Part shown: in pieces, positions 8,424 to 18,240 of the stretch
Position numbering within the stretch: position 1 is the stretch's first letter
Layout of the letters: each line of letters starts with the position of its first letter
From: Dehalococcoidia bacterium
GTDB taxonomy: Bacteria; Chloroflexota; Dehalococcoidia; UBA2979
DNA: 64,000 bases
Assembly: GCA_009379925.1 (NCBI GenBank)
Contig: WHSU01000004.1
Coordinates: 86,178-150,177 of the forward strand
Direction of reading: 5' to 3'
The notes under the pieces: model-generated
Told to the model about the DNA's origin: nothing
The model's database searches: none
Seen by the model: the letters and a program-made list of their open reading frames with translations, nothing else
Translations under genes and position numbers: made by a program

Positions 8424-10682
8424 ATGCGCCACGCCACCGTCCGGCTCCTCCTCGTCGCTGCCGCGTTGCTCGGCGCGCTTATCTCGAGCGCCGGGCCGGT
8501 CTCCGCGCACGCGAATGTAGTCGGTTCGACGCCGACGGCAAACTCGGTGCTCCAGCTGTCACCGAGACAGGTCGAGATCACCTTCAGCGAACCGCTGGCG
8601 TCCGACTTCAGCCGGGTGGACGTGCTGAACTCCACCGGTGACCGCATCGACCTCGGCGACAGCGTCGTCGACCCGGCCGACCCAACGCGCATGACCGTCT
8701 CCCTGCCGGCGCTGGAGCCGGACACCTACACCGTGGCGTGGCGCAACCTGTCGACGGTGGACGGCCACTCGTTGCAGGGCTCGTTCGTCTTCTTTTACCG
8801 AGTGGAGCCAACGGCCACGACGCCCGACATCGCGGACCCGCCCGTCCTTCAGTCGCCCGCCGACCCGGTGGTGCGCTGGCTCGTGTTGGCCGCTGCTATC
8901 GCGGCGGCCGGCATCCCGATGTTCGCGCTCGTGGTGCTGCGCCCGGCGGCGGCGATCAGCCGCACGTCCGCCTCCGCGCTCGCACCGCTCGAGGCGTGGG
9001 TACGGCGCGCGACGGTGATCGCGCTCACGGCGCTGCTCGTGCTGTCGGCTGCGCAGATCTGGGTGCAGACCTCGATCGCGACCGGGGCGACCCTCGATGT
9101 GTTCGGTGAGCCGATGCTGAGGGTGGCGCGCGACACCCGCTGGGGCCAGGCCTGGGCGTGGCGCGTGCTGCTCGCCGGCGCCGCCGTCGGCGGCCTCCTC
9201 GTGTCGACGCGCGTGCGCAGCGGCTGGCTGGCGCGCAACGGCCGCCACGTATCGTTGGCGCTTGCCCTCGGCGCGCTGGGCACCTTCTCCTTCGCGAGCC
9301 ACGCCGCCGCGACACCCGAGGCGTCCCGGCCGGCCATCGGCGCGGACCTGCTCCACCTGCTGGCCGCCGCCGCGTGGGTGGGCGGGCTCTTCGGACTGCT
9401 CGGCGCGCTCGTGGTGCTCCGGCGCACGCTCCCGGACGCCGAGGAGCGGCGGCTGCTCGCGGCGGCCGTGCCGCGCTTTTCGCTGCTGGCGGTGATGAGT
9501 ACGACCGTGCTCGTGGTGACGGGGCTGTACTCGACGTGGGTGCAGGTGACCGTGTTCCGCGGGCTCGCCAGCCCCTATGGCTGGGCGTTGATCGCCAAGA
9601 TCGTGCTCTTCGCGGGGCTACTCGCGCTCGGCGCGGTGAACCTGCTGCGCATCCGCCCCGCCCTCCCGAGCGCACCCCGCGCCGCCGGGCTGCTGCGGCG
9701 CATCGTACGCGTCGAGGTGGTGCTCGCCGTCCTCGTGCTGCTCGCCGTCGGACTGATGACGAGCATGGAACCCGCCCGTCAGACCGCCGAGCGCGAGGAC
9801 GCGCGCGCGGGCCTGCGCTTCGAGGGCGAGGACGGCGCCACGCAGGTCGAGCTGCGGCTCCAACCCGGCACGGTCGGCGCCAACCGCGCAATCATCGAGG
9901 TGCGCGACCGGCGCGGCGAGCCGGTGGAGGACGCGGAACGCGTCGTCCTGCGCCTCACCTACCTCGACGGCGAGTTCGGCGCGGATAGCTTCACCGCGAC
10001 CGGCGGCGAGGATGGCCGGTACGTGGCAGAGGCCGTGACGGCCAGCGTCGCCGGCGTGTGGCAGACCGAGGTGCTGGTGGAGCGCCCGGACGCCTTCGAC
10101 GCGCGGTCGGCGTTCCGCTTCGAACTCGGCGCGACTGCGGAGGTCGGGTCCCGCATCGAGATCTCGGAGCGTGTGGCGTGGCAGCTGGCCGTCCTCGGGA
10201 GCGCCGTGATCGGTGTCGCCTTCCTGGCGATCGGGTGGACCGCGAAGCGGGACCGCCGTCTTCCGCAAGCGGCGGTGACCACGGCCGGCGTGGCTGCGCT
10301 GTCGCTCGCGTTCGTCCTGCTCGGACGGCTGCCCACGGACTCGACAGCGCTGGCGGGGGGACGCAACCCGATCCCGCCGAGCGCGGAGTCGGTGGCGATG
10401 GGCCAGGAGATCTACACGGCGAACTGCGCGCCCTGTCACGGCGAGGCGCTTCATGGCGACGGGCCGGGTGGTGCGGGCCTGGAGCCTCCGCCGGCAGACC
10501 TCACGGTCCATGTCCCGCTGCACAGCGACGAGGCGCTATTCAACATCATCTCGCTGGGCGTCACCAACACCGCGATGCTCGGGTACGAGGACGAACTGAC
10601 CGCGGACCAGCGGTGGCACCTCATCAACTACCTGCGGTCGGCCGCGGCCGACGTCGATGCCGCGGCGGCCCCGGCGCCGTAG
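8424..10682 (+). CDS. CopC-CopD-YtkA-cytochrome c fusion protein
   Basis: A 752-residue multidomain membrane protein. A signal peptide (residues 1-29) ends in SAHANVV, leaving the N-terminal His typical of CopC. A CopC domain follows (about 30-130, with VDGHSLQGSF). A CopD-like membrane domain of about eight helices spans roughly 150-445. A beta-rich YtkA/FixH-like segment lies at about 450-570 (GLRFEGEDGATQVEL). More helices follow, and the C-terminus is a class I cytochrome c with CAPCH at 668-672 and a likely Met ligand in NTAMLG near 718. CopC binds and CopD imports or handles copper; a covalently attached heme domain implies redox chemistry or delivery to an oxidase. The start is ATG after the signal-peptide logic; its RBS is weak. 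Confidence 0.82.
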   Translation: MRHATVRLLLVAAALLGALISSAGPVSAHANVVGSTPTANSVLQLSPRQVEITFSEPLASDFSRVDVLNSTGDRIDLGDSVVDPADPTRMTVSLPALEPDTYTVAWRNLSTVDGHSLQGSFVFFYRVEPTATTPDIADPPVLQSPADPVVRWLVLAAAIAAAGIPMFALVVLRPAAAISRTSASALAPLEAWVRRATVIALTALLVLSAAQIWVQTSIATGATLDVFGEPMLRVARDTRWGQAWAWRVLLAGAAVGGLLVSTRVRSGWLARNGRHVSLALALGALGTFSFASHAAATPEASRPAIGADLLHLLAAAAWVGGLFGLLGALVVLRRTLPDAEERRLLAAAVPRFSLLAVMSTTVLVVTGLYSTWVQVTVFRGLASPYGWALIAKIVLFAGLLALGAVNLLRIRPALPSAPRAAGLLRRIVRVEVVLAVLVLLAVGLMTSMEPARQTAEREDARAGLRFEGEDGATQVELRLQPGTVGANRAIIEVRDRRGEPVEDAERVVLRLTYLDGEFGADSFTATGGEDGRYVAEAVTASVAGVWQTEVLVERPDAFDARSAFRFELGATAEVGSRIEISERVAWQLAVLGSAVIGVAFLAIGWTAKRDRRLPQAAVTTAGVAALSLAFVLLGRLPTDSTALAGGRNPIPPSAESVAMGQEIYTANCAPCHGEALHGDGPGGAGLEPPPADLTVHVPLHSDEALFNIISLGVTNTAMLGYEDELTADQRWHLINYLRSAAADVDAAAAPAP

Positions 10683-10694
10683 GGAACGCCCCAG

Positions 10695-10724
10695 TTGACG
10701 ATGTCGCTCACACGCGCCGATACT
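10695..10724 (+). promoter_or_regulatory. Candidate ilvB operon promoter
   Basis: TTGACG at 10695-10700 and GATACT at 10719-10724 are 18 bp apart. A start site about 7 bp downstream, near 10731, would fall only 0-3 bases before the leader-peptide ATG at 10734, giving a nearly leaderless leader ORF. Confidence 0.5.
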
Positions 10725-10733
10725 GACGGCACG

Positions 10734-10817
10734 ATGCACGGCGCTACTACCTCAGCCGCCGCCCCCTTGCCGTCCGCCACCCTCGGCGGGCTCGTCCTCG
10801 TACTCGTACTTACTTAG
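10734..10817 (+). CDS. Leu/Val-rich leader peptide of the ilvB operon
   Basis: A 27-codon ORF that starts with ATG at 10734 and stops with TAG at 10815-10817. Its distal part reads LVLVLVLT, seven consecutive Leu or Val codons (CTC GTC CTC GTA CTC GTA CTT). This is the classic signature of a transcription-attenuation leader peptide: ribosome stalling at Leu or Val codons under starvation changes folding of the downstream RNA. It lies about 130 bp upstream of ilvB, directly after a promoter, and GC-rich hairpins follow it. No Shine-Dalgarno is visible; translation may be leaderless. The ORF was found by reading the sequence; no experimental support can be given. Confidence 0.75.
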   Translation: MHGATTSAAAPLPSATLGGLVLVLVLT

Positions 10818-10868
10818 GCGGCGCCTGCCTTCGCGCAGCCGTCGCCGCCCCAGCCCGCGTGTCGGGCT
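10817..10868 (+). terminator. Attenuator hairpins of the ilvB leader
   Basis: Two hairpins follow the leader peptide. The first pairs GGCGGCG (10817-10823) with CGCCGCC (10843-10849), with an inner CTGC/GCAG stem. The second pairs AGCCCG (10852-10857) with CGGGCT (10863-10868) across a 5-base loop and runs into a weakly T-rich CTCCGTGTTTCT. The second looks like the terminator. GCGGG at 10786-10790 could instead pair with CCCGC at 10854-10858, a possible antiterminator. The U-run is poor, so function depends on folding that has not been calculated. Confidence 0.5.
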
Positions 10869-10945
10869 CTCCGTGTTTCTAGACCTGAACAGCGAACGCC
10901 CCGATGATGGGGCCACCCCAGACGAGCAGGATTCGGGTACTACCT

Positions 10946-12688
10946 ATGACCAAGATGAGTGGCGCCGATATCGTCCTGGAGAGCCTGAAGCGGCTCGGTG
11001 TGGACGTGGTCTTCGGCTACCCCGGGGGCGTCGTGCTCCCGCTCTACGACCGCTGGCCGAGCCACCCCGAGGTGCGGCACATCCTGGTGCGCCACGAGCA
11101 GGGTGGTGGGCATGCGGCGGACGGCTACGCACGCGCGACCGGCAAGCTGGGCGTGGCGCTGGCCACCTCCGGACCGGGCGCGACCAACCTGGTGACCGCG
11201 ATCACGAACGCCATGATGGACAGCGTCCCCACGCTGTTCATCACCGGCAACGTCGCCCGTAACCTGCTGGGCCGGGATGGCTTCCAGGAAGCGGACATCA
11301 CAGGCATCACGATGCCGATCGTGAAGCACAACTACCTGGTGATGCGCCCGGAGGACCTGGCGTACACCTTCGCGGAGGCCGCGCACATCGCCACCACCGG
11401 GCGCAAGGGCCCCGTGCACATCGACATCCCGAAGGACGTGTTCATCGAGGAGGCCGAGTTCGAGTGGCCGTCCGAGGTGACCATCCGCGGCTACCGCCCG
11501 GTGAGCCGCGGCAATCCCGCACAGGTGAAGCGCGCCGCCGCCATGATCGACGCCGCGGAGCGCTCGATCATCTTCGCGGGCCACGGCATCATCCTGGGCG
11601 GCGCCGCCGAGGAACTGCGGAGCTTCGCCGAGAAGACCGGCACGCCCATCCTGAATACGCTGCTGGGCCTGGGCTCCATCGACCCGGGTCACGTGCTGGC
11701 ATACGGCATGATGGGGATGCACGGTTCCTACTGGGCCAACCACGCCGCTTCGAACGCCGACGTGATCATCGCCCTGGGCATGCGCATGGACGACAGGGCG
11801 CTCGGCCGCTTTGAGGACATGAACCCCACCGCGAAGATCGTCCACATTGACATCGACCCCGCCGAACACAACAAGAACATCATGGCCACGGTGCCCATCG
11901 TGGGCGACGTGAAGGAAGTGCTGCCGCAGCTGACGGAGGCGGTTCAGTCCAACAGCCACGTGGAGTGGTTGCGCTGGATCGACCGGCTCCGCGTGGACCA
12001 CAAGTCCTCGATGTCCGTGCCGGACGGCACTGCGCTGACCACGCAGTATGTCTGCACCCGCATCGCGGAGGCAGCGGGGCCGGAGGCGGTGATCACCACG
12101 GGGGTCGGCCAGCACCAGATGTGGGCCGCCCAGTTCATGAACATCTCACGGCCGCACCAGCTGATCACTTCGGGTGGCCTCGGCACCATGGGGTTCGAGG
12201 TGCCGGCCGCCATGGGCGCGCAGGTCGCCTGCCCCGACCGCACGGTGTGGACCATTTGCGGCGACGGCGGCTTTCAGATGACCTTCCAGGAGATCGCGAC
12301 CATGGTCGACGAGCGGCTCCCGGTGAAGATGGCCATCATGAACAATGGCTACCTGGGCATGGTCCGCCAGTGGCAGGAACTCATCTACCAGGACAACTAC
12401 GTCTCCGTCGCGATGTCCCAGCCCGACTTCGTCAAGCTGGCGGAGGCCTACGGCATCAAGGGCATCCTGGTCACCGACCAGTCCCAGGTGGACGACGCGA
12501 TCGCGGAGGCGCACGCGCACGACGGCCCGGTGCTCATCGACTTCCGCGTGGAAGCCGAGGGCAACGTGTGGCCCATGGTGCCCGCCGGCGCCTCGCTGAG
12601 CGAGACGGTGGAGAGCCCGGACGAGGTCGACGCGCTGCTCGGGCGGCCTCCGAAGGCAGTGCCCACGCGGACGGGAGCCGCGCGATGA
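10946..12688 (+). CDS. ilvB: Acetolactate synthase large (catalytic) subunit
   Basis: A ThDP- and FAD-dependent enzyme that condenses two pyruvates to acetolactate, or pyruvate and 2-oxobutyrate to acetohydroxybutyrate, the first common step to Val, Leu and Ile. The 580-residue length is usual. Visible are the catalytic Glu in RHEQGGGHAADGYAR (about E51), the N-terminal FGYPGG segment, and the ThDP motif starting GDGGFQM near 439 and ending MNNGYLGM. The start at 10946 was chosen for similarity to the family N-terminus (KMSGADIVLESL); ATG at 10904 adds 14 unlikely residues. Its TGA overlaps the ilvN ATG. It sits behind the leader peptide and hairpins. Confidence 0.94.
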   Translation: MTKMSGADIVLESLKRLGVDVVFGYPGGVVLPLYDRWPSHPEVRHILVRHEQGGGHAADGYARATGKLGVALATSGPGATNLVTAITNAMMDSVPTLFITGNVARNLLGRDGFQEADITGITMPIVKHNYLVMRPEDLAYTFAEAAHIATTGRKGPVHIDIPKDVFIEEAEFEWPSEVTIRGYRPVSRGNPAQVKRAAAMIDAAERSIIFAGHGIILGGAAEELRSFAEKTGTPILNTLLGLGSIDPGHVLAYGMMGMHGSYWANHAASNADVIIALGMRMDDRALGRFEDMNPTAKIVHIDIDPAEHNKNIMATVPIVGDVKEVLPQLTEAVQSNSHVEWLRWIDRLRVDHKSSMSVPDGTALTTQYVCTRIAEAAGPEAVITTGVGQHQMWAAQFMNISRPHQLITSGGLGTMGFEVPAAMGAQVACPDRTVWTICGDGGFQMTFQEIATMVDERLPVKMAIMNNGYLGMVRQWQELIYQDNYVSVAMSQPDFVKLAEAYGIKGILVTDQSQVDDAIAEAHAHDGPVLIDFRVEAEGNVWPMVPAGASLSETVESPDEVDALLGRPPKAVPTRTGAAR

Positions 12689-13263
12689 AGCACACCGTCG
12701 TCGCACTGGTTGAGGACCGCCCGGGCGTCCTCAACCGCGTCGCCTCGCTGTTCCGCCGTCGCGGCTTCAACATCGACTCACTGGCCGTCGGGACGACCGA
12801 GCAGCGCGGCATCTCGCGCATGACGATCGTCCTGGACGGCGCGGACGGCATCGTGGAGCAAGTGGAGAAGCAGCTCTACAAGCTGATCGATGTCGTGAAG
12901 GTCTCCGACCTGACGAAGGAAGAGGCGGTCATCCGGGAGCTGGCGCTGATCAAGGTGCGCTGCAGCCCGGAACAGCGCCGCGAGATCCTCGACCTGGTCG
13001 ACATCTTCCGCGCACAGGCAGTCGATGTGTCGCCGACCAGCCTGATGCTGCAGATCACGGCCGCCACGGAGACCCTGGACGCGTTCATCGAGAACCTGCG
13101 GCCGTACGGCATCCGGGAGATGGTGCGCACGGGCCGCATCGCGGTGACGCGTGGGGCGAGGGCGACCGCCGTGCACGAGCGCGAGGCCGCGCCGGCGGAA
13201 CGCTTCCACGAGCAAGCAGGCCGCCGTCCCGAGGAGGACGCGCTGCCCTACGTGAGCAAGTAG
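12685..13263 (+). CDS. ilvN: Acetolactate synthase small (regulatory) subunit
   Basis: A 192-residue regulatory partner of IlvB that confers valine feedback inhibition. The N-terminal ACT domain is plain (HTVVALVEDRPGVLNRVASLF, then RRGFNIDSLAVG, about residues 3-75). The C-terminal domain of IlvH/IlvN type follows (IRELALIKVRC through LRPYGIREMVRTGRIAV). The final 30 residues or so are a poorly conserved charged tail, longer than in many homologues. The ATG overlaps the ilvB stop by four bases, indicating translational coupling. The gene is followed by a GC-rich repeat element and then ilvC. Confidence 0.93.
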   Translation: MKHTVVALVEDRPGVLNRVASLFRRRGFNIDSLAVGTTEQRGISRMTIVLDGADGIVEQVEKQLYKLIDVVKVSDLTKEEAVIRELALIKVRCSPEQRREILDLVDIFRAQAVDVSPTSLMLQITAATETLDAFIENLRPYGIREMVRTGRIAVTRGARATAVHEREAAPAERFHEQAGRRPEEDALPYVSK

Positions 13264-13264
13264 A

Positions 13265-13386
13265 CCCTCTCCCCCGACCCCTCTCCCCATTCCGGGGCGA
13301 GGGGAGTAAGAAGGCCGGAGGGGGCAAGGACAAGGTTCTCCTCGCCCCCTCTCCCGGGAATCGGGAGAGGGGGTTGGGGGAGAGGG
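13265..13386 (+). repeat. BIME/MITE-like GC-rich inverted-repeat element
   Basis: About 122 bp bounded by complementary ends: CCCTCTCCCCCGACCCCTCT at the left and its near-complement ending GGGTTGGGGGAGAGGG at the right. It also contains an internal stem pairing CTCTCCCGG with a downstream CCGGGAGAG-like arm. Related copies without coding capacity occur at 63214-63266 and 63846-63870. The element lies inside the ilv operon, between ilvN and ilvC, so it will be transcribed and should form a strong hairpin. It may attenuate or stabilise the mRNA. It codes for nothing recognisable. Confidence 0.65.
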
Positions 13387-13410
13387 CTAGGGCGAGGAGA
13401 ACAGACGACC

Positions 13411-14418
13411 GTGGCAAAGGTTTACTACGACCGGGACGCCGAACTCGAGCTGCTGAACGGCAAGAAGGTCGGGGTGATCGGGTTTGGATCCCAGGGACAC
13501 GCCCACGCGCTGAACCTGCATGACTCCGGCGTCGACGTCGCGGTCGGGCTCTACCCCGGCTCTTCCTCGTGGGCGAAGGTCGAGGCCGCCGGCGTGAAGG
13601 TCGGCACCGTAGACGACGTCGCCCGCGACTCCGACATCATCATGATCCTCGTGCCCGACCAGGTGCAGAAGCAGGTCTACGAAGACCACGTCGCCCCGCA
13701 CCTGGAGGACGGCGGCAAGACGCTGATGTTTGCGCACGGTTTCAACGTGCACTTCGGCCAGATTAAGGCGCCGGAGGGCGTGGACGTCTCGATGATCGCG
13801 CCCAAGGGCCCCGGCCACCTCGTGCGGCGGGTCTACCAGGAGGGCTTCGGGGTACCGGCGCTCGTCGCGATCCACCAGGACGCGAGCGAGAGCGCGCTGG
13901 CCACCGCGCTGGCGTACGGCAAGGGCATCGGCGCCGCCCGCGCCGGAATCCTCGAGACGACGTTCCTCGAGGAGACGGAGACGGACCTCTTCGGCGAGCA
14001 GACGATCCTCTGCGGCGGCGTCACGTCGCTGGTGAAGGCCGCCTTCGAGACGCTGGTGGAGGCCGGCTACCAGCCGGAGTCCGCGTACTTCGAGACCTTC
14101 CACGAGCTGAAGCTGATCGTCGACATGATGTACGAGGGCGGCATGGCCAACATGCGCTACTCCATCAGCGACACCGCCGAGTACGGTGACTACACCCGCG
14201 GCCCGCGCGTCATCGACAGTGGTGTGAAGGAGCGTATGGGCGAGGTCCTGCGTGAGATCCAGGACGGCCGCTTCGCCCGCGAGTGGATCGCCGAGAACCA
14301 GGTGGGCCAGCCACACTTCCGCGCGCTGCGGCGCATCAACGCCGACCACCCGATCGAGCACGTCGGCAAGGAGATGCGCTCGATGATGGCGTGGCTGAAC
14401 GAGGGAAAGTCGAAGTAG
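13411..14418 (+). CDS. ilvC: Ketol-acid reductoisomerase
   Basis: A class I KARI of 335 residues that rearranges and reduces acetolactate to dihydroxyisovalerate with NAD(P)H and Mg2+. The N-terminal nucleotide motif is visible as [13 protein letters not shown], and MIAPKGPGH marks the end of the Rossmann domain. The helical domain has the metal ligands in [13 protein letters not shown] and the conserved [12 protein letters not shown]. The GTG start at 13411 is preceded by GAGGAGA. It follows the inverted-repeat element and precedes a Leu-rich ORF that leads into leuA, so the whole set is probably one transcription unit. Confidence 0.95.
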   Translation: MAKVYYDRDAELELLNGKKVGVIGFGSQGHAHALNLHDSGVDVAVGLYPGSSSWAKVEAAGVKVGTVDDVARDSDIIMILVPDQVQKQVYEDHVAPHLEDGGKTLMFAHGFNVHFGQIKAPEGVDVSMIAPKGPGHLVRRVYQEGFGVPALVAIHQDASESALATALAYGKGIGAARAGILETTFLEETETDLFGEQTILCGGVTSLVKAAFETLVEAGYQPESAYFETFHELKLIVDMMYEGGMANMRYSISDTAEYGDYTRGPRVIDSGVKERMGEVLREIQDGRFAREWIAENQVGQPHFRALRRINADHPIEHVGKEMRSMMAWLNEGKSK

Positions 14419-14420
14419 CG

Positions 14421-14606
14421 ATGTCCAAGCGGCGTCCGCACGCTGACCGCCCGCACGCCGGCGCATCCGCCGGTATACCGGTGCGTGCCACGCGCCGCAC
14501 CGCGCCCGCTCGGGCGCTTCGAGGGGCCGCCACGCGGCCTCTCTCACTGTCTGCGCTTGCCGCGCCCCTTGGCAGCCTCGTGCTTCCCCGGCCCTCCGCC
14601 GCCTGA
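14421..14606 (+). CDS. Possible Leu-rich leader ORF upstream of leuA
   Basis: A 61-codon ORF starting 2 bp after the ilvC stop. Its end is enriched in Leu codons (RPLSLSALAAPLGSLVLPRP), and its TGA at 14604-14606 falls in the loop of a large hairpin. The first 35 residues are Arg/Ala/Pro-rich and look like random high-GC translation, so only the tail is suggestive. It could be a leucine-sensing leader that adds a second control point before leuA, or simply spacer. No family is recognised. Confidence 0.35.
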   Translation: MSKRRPHADRPHAGASAGIPVRATRRTAPARALRGAATRPLSLSALAAPLGSLVLPRPSAA

Positions 14607-14625
14607 CGGGCGGATGGGAGGGCCG
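14521..14625 (+). promoter_or_regulatory. Paired hairpins in the ilvC-leuA leader
   Basis: Hairpin one pairs GAGGGGCCGC (14521-14530) with GCGGCCTCTC (14534-14543). Hairpin two pairs CGGCCCTCC (14589-14597) with GGAGGGCCG (14617-14625), with an inner CCGCC/GGCGG stem. The 3' arm of the first could also pair with 14618-14626, so the two may be alternatives. No T-run follows, which argues against a simple terminator. The structure is visible; the regulatory role is inferred. Confidence 0.4.
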
Positions 14626-14673
14626 CATCGAACGAACGAAAACCGACCGGAAGCACCGACGAGGGACATTACG

Positions 14674-16236
<1,563 letters not shown>

Positions 16237-16291
16237 TATGCGCCTCGCCCCCGGGGCGGACGCGACGACGACACGAAGGAAGAGACGCGCC

Positions 16292-17698
16292 TTGAGCACG
16301 CCGAAGACGGTCATCGAGAAGATCTGGGACGAGCACGTGGTGCGGGCGGAGGAGGGGGTCCCCGACCTCCTCTACATCGACCTGCACCTGGTGCACGAGG
16401 TCACGTCCGCGCAGGCCTTCGAGAGCCTGCGCCTGAACGGCCGCACGGTCCGCCGGCCCGAGCTGACGCTCGCGACGGTCGACCACAACGTGCCGACGAC
16501 GGACCGCACGCTGCCGAACCCGGACCCGCTCTCCGCGCAGCAGATCGAGGTGCTGCGGCAGAACGCGAAGGAGTTCGGCATCCCGCTGTGGGACATCTTC
16601 GACATCCGCCAGGGCATCGTGCACATCATCAGCCCGGAGCACGGCCTCACGCAGCCGGGTATGACCATCGTCTGCGGCGACTCGCACACCTCGACGCACG
16701 GCGCCTTCGGGGCGCTCGCCTTCGGCATCGGCACGTCGGAAGTGGAGCACGTGCTGGCGACGCAGACACTGCCGCAGGGCCGCCCGAAGACGATGGCCGT
16801 CGATGTCTCGGGGCAGTTGCACGACGGCGTCACCGCGAAGGACGTCGTGCTGGCGATCATCCGGCGTATCGGCGTGGACGGCGGTGTCGGCCACGTCATC
16901 GAGTACCGCGGCGACGTCATCCGCAGCCTCTCCATGGAGGGGCGGATGACCATCTGCAACATGACCATCGAGGGTGGCGCGCGCGCCGGCCTGGTGGCGC
17001 CGGACGACACGACGTTCGAGTACCTCAAGGGCCGCGAGTTCGCGCCGCAGGGCGACGAATGGGACCGAGCGGTCGAGGTATGGCGCAACCTGGCGACGGA
17101 CGAGGGTGCGTCCTTTGACACCGTCATCGAGCTGCGCGGGGAGGACATCGAGCCGCACGTCACGTGGGGCACGACGCCTGCGCAGAGCGTGGGCGTCACG
17201 GACCGCGTGCCGCGGCCGGAGGACGCGCCGACATCGAGCGCGCGCGAGACCGCCGAGCGCTCGCTGAAGTACATGGGACTGCGGGCCGGTACGCCGATCC
17301 AGGAGATCGAGGTGGACCGCGTCTTCCTTGGCTCATGCACCAACGGGCGGATCGAGGACCTGCGCGCGGCCGCGAAGATCGTGGACGGACGCAAGGTGGC
17401 AGGCTCGGTCCACGCGATGGTGGTGCCAGGCTCCGGGCTCGTGAAGCAACAGGCGGAGGAAGAGGGCCTTGACGCGATCTTCAAGGACGCCGGCTTCGAG
17501 TGGCGCGAGGCCGGCTGCTCGATGTGCCTGGGGATGAACCCGGACATTCTGCTGCCCGGCGAGCGCTGTGCCAGCACCAGCAACCGCAACTTCGAGGGCC
17601 GGCAGGGCGCAGGCGGCCGCACCCACCTCGTGAGCCCTCAGATGGCGGCAGCCGCCGCCATCGAGGGGCACTTCGTGGACATCAGGGAGTGGAAGTAG
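16292..17698 (+). CDS. leuC: 3-isopropylmalate dehydratase large subunit
   Basis: An aconitase-family [4Fe-4S] isomerase subunit that, with LeuD, converts 2- to 3-isopropylmalate. TTG at 16292 was chosen because GAAGGAAGAG at 16275-16284 sits 7 bp upstream and because the protein then begins [16 protein letters not shown] and has 468 residues, matching LeuC. An ATG at 16238 adds an Arg-rich extension. Cluster cysteines are visible in [13 protein letters not shown] and in [12 protein letters not shown]. The gene lies 55 bp after leuA. Unusually, leuD does not follow directly: a DUF4160/DUF2442 pair is in between. Confidence 0.94.
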   Translation: MSTPKTVIEKIWDEHVVRAEEGVPDLLYIDLHLVHEVTSAQAFESLRLNGRTVRRPELTLATVDHNVPTTDRTLPNPDPLSAQQIEVLRQNAKEFGIPLWDIFDIRQGIVHIISPEHGLTQPGMTIVCGDSHTSTHGAFGALAFGIGTSEVEHVLATQTLPQGRPKTMAVDVSGQLHDGVTAKDVVLAIIRRIGVDGGVGHVIEYRGDVIRSLSMEGRMTICNMTIEGGARAGLVAPDDTTFEYLKGREFAPQGDEWDRAVEVWRNLATDEGASFDTVIELRGEDIEPHVTWGTTPAQSVGVTDRVPRPEDAPTSSARETAERSLKYMGLRAGTPIQEIEVDRVFLGSCTNGRIEDLRAAAKIVDGRKVAGSVHAMVVPGSGLVKQQAEEEGLDAIFKDAGFEWREAGCSMCLGMNPDILLPGERCASTSNRNFEGRQGAGGRTHLVSPQMAAAAAIEGHFVDIREWK

Positions 17699-17705
17699 CG
17701 GGCGC

Positions 17706-17945
17706 GTGTCGCCGAGTGTCCTGTGCATCGGGCCGTATCGGTTCGGCTTCTACGCGAAGGACCGCGGAGAGCGGCCGCACGTGCATGTCTGGCGGGACGC
17801 CGCCGAGGCGAAGTTCTGGTTGGGTCCGGTAAAGTACGACCATAGCCGGTACTTCCGTGAGCACGAACTCAGGCGGATCGAGGGGCTGGTCGTCGAACAC
17901 GAAGTGCTAATTCAGGAGCAGTGGGATGCCTACTTCACCGGTTGA
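17706..17945 (+). CDS. DUF4160 family protein, possible toxin
   Basis: A 79-residue protein from GTG 17706. It contains the DUF4160 signature (YRFGFYAKDRGERPHVHVW, followed by AKFWLGPV and EHELRRIEGLV). DUF4160 proteins are commonly encoded next to DUF2442 proteins and are predicted to form toxin-antitoxin-like pairs; the biochemical activity is not established. Here it starts 7 bp after leuC stops and overlaps the DUF2442 gene by 20 bp, inside the leu operon. A toxin role is inferred from family association only. Confidence 0.72.
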   Translation: MSPSVLCIGPYRFGFYAKDRGERPHVHVWRDAAEAKFWLGPVKYDHSRYFREHELRRIEGLVVEHEVLIQEQWDAYFTG

Positions 17946-18240
17946 TGCGGTGCGTGGCGCGGAAGCGACGACTGTTCGTGTCAATGACGACGCGCTCACC
18001 GTCGAGTTGATCGATGGCCGGACGCTCACAGTGCCGATCGTCTGGTTCCCGCGACTCAGCAACGCCACCGCTGACGAACGCTCCAACCACCAGATGATTG
18101 GTGGCGGTGTGGGCATTCACTGGCCGGACCTCGACGAAGACATCGAGGTCGCACAGTTGCTACTCGGCTGGACATCGGGCGAAAGTCAGCAGTCCCTCAG
18201 GCGCTGGCTCGACGAGCGCGCGTCACGAAAGGCGTCCTGA
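17926..18240 (+). CDS. DUF2442 family protein, possible antitoxin
   Basis: A 104-residue protein with the DUF2442 pattern (VNDDALTVELIDGRTLTVPIVWFPRL, then GGGVGIHWPDLDEDIEVAQLL). It overlaps the upstream DUF4160 gene by 20 bp and its stop immediately precedes the leuD ATG at 18241, so it is tightly built into the operon. DUF2442 proteins are small alpha/beta proteins often paired with DUF4160 as a presumed antitoxin. The C-terminal helix (SLRRWLDERASR) is basic and could contact nucleic acid or the partner. The pairing is established; the function is inferred. Confidence 0.75.
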   Translation: MPTSPVDAVRGAEATTVRVNDDALTVELIDGRTLTVPIVWFPRLSNATADERSNHQMIGGGVGIHWPDLDEDIEVAQLLLGWTSGESQQSLRRWLDERASRKAS

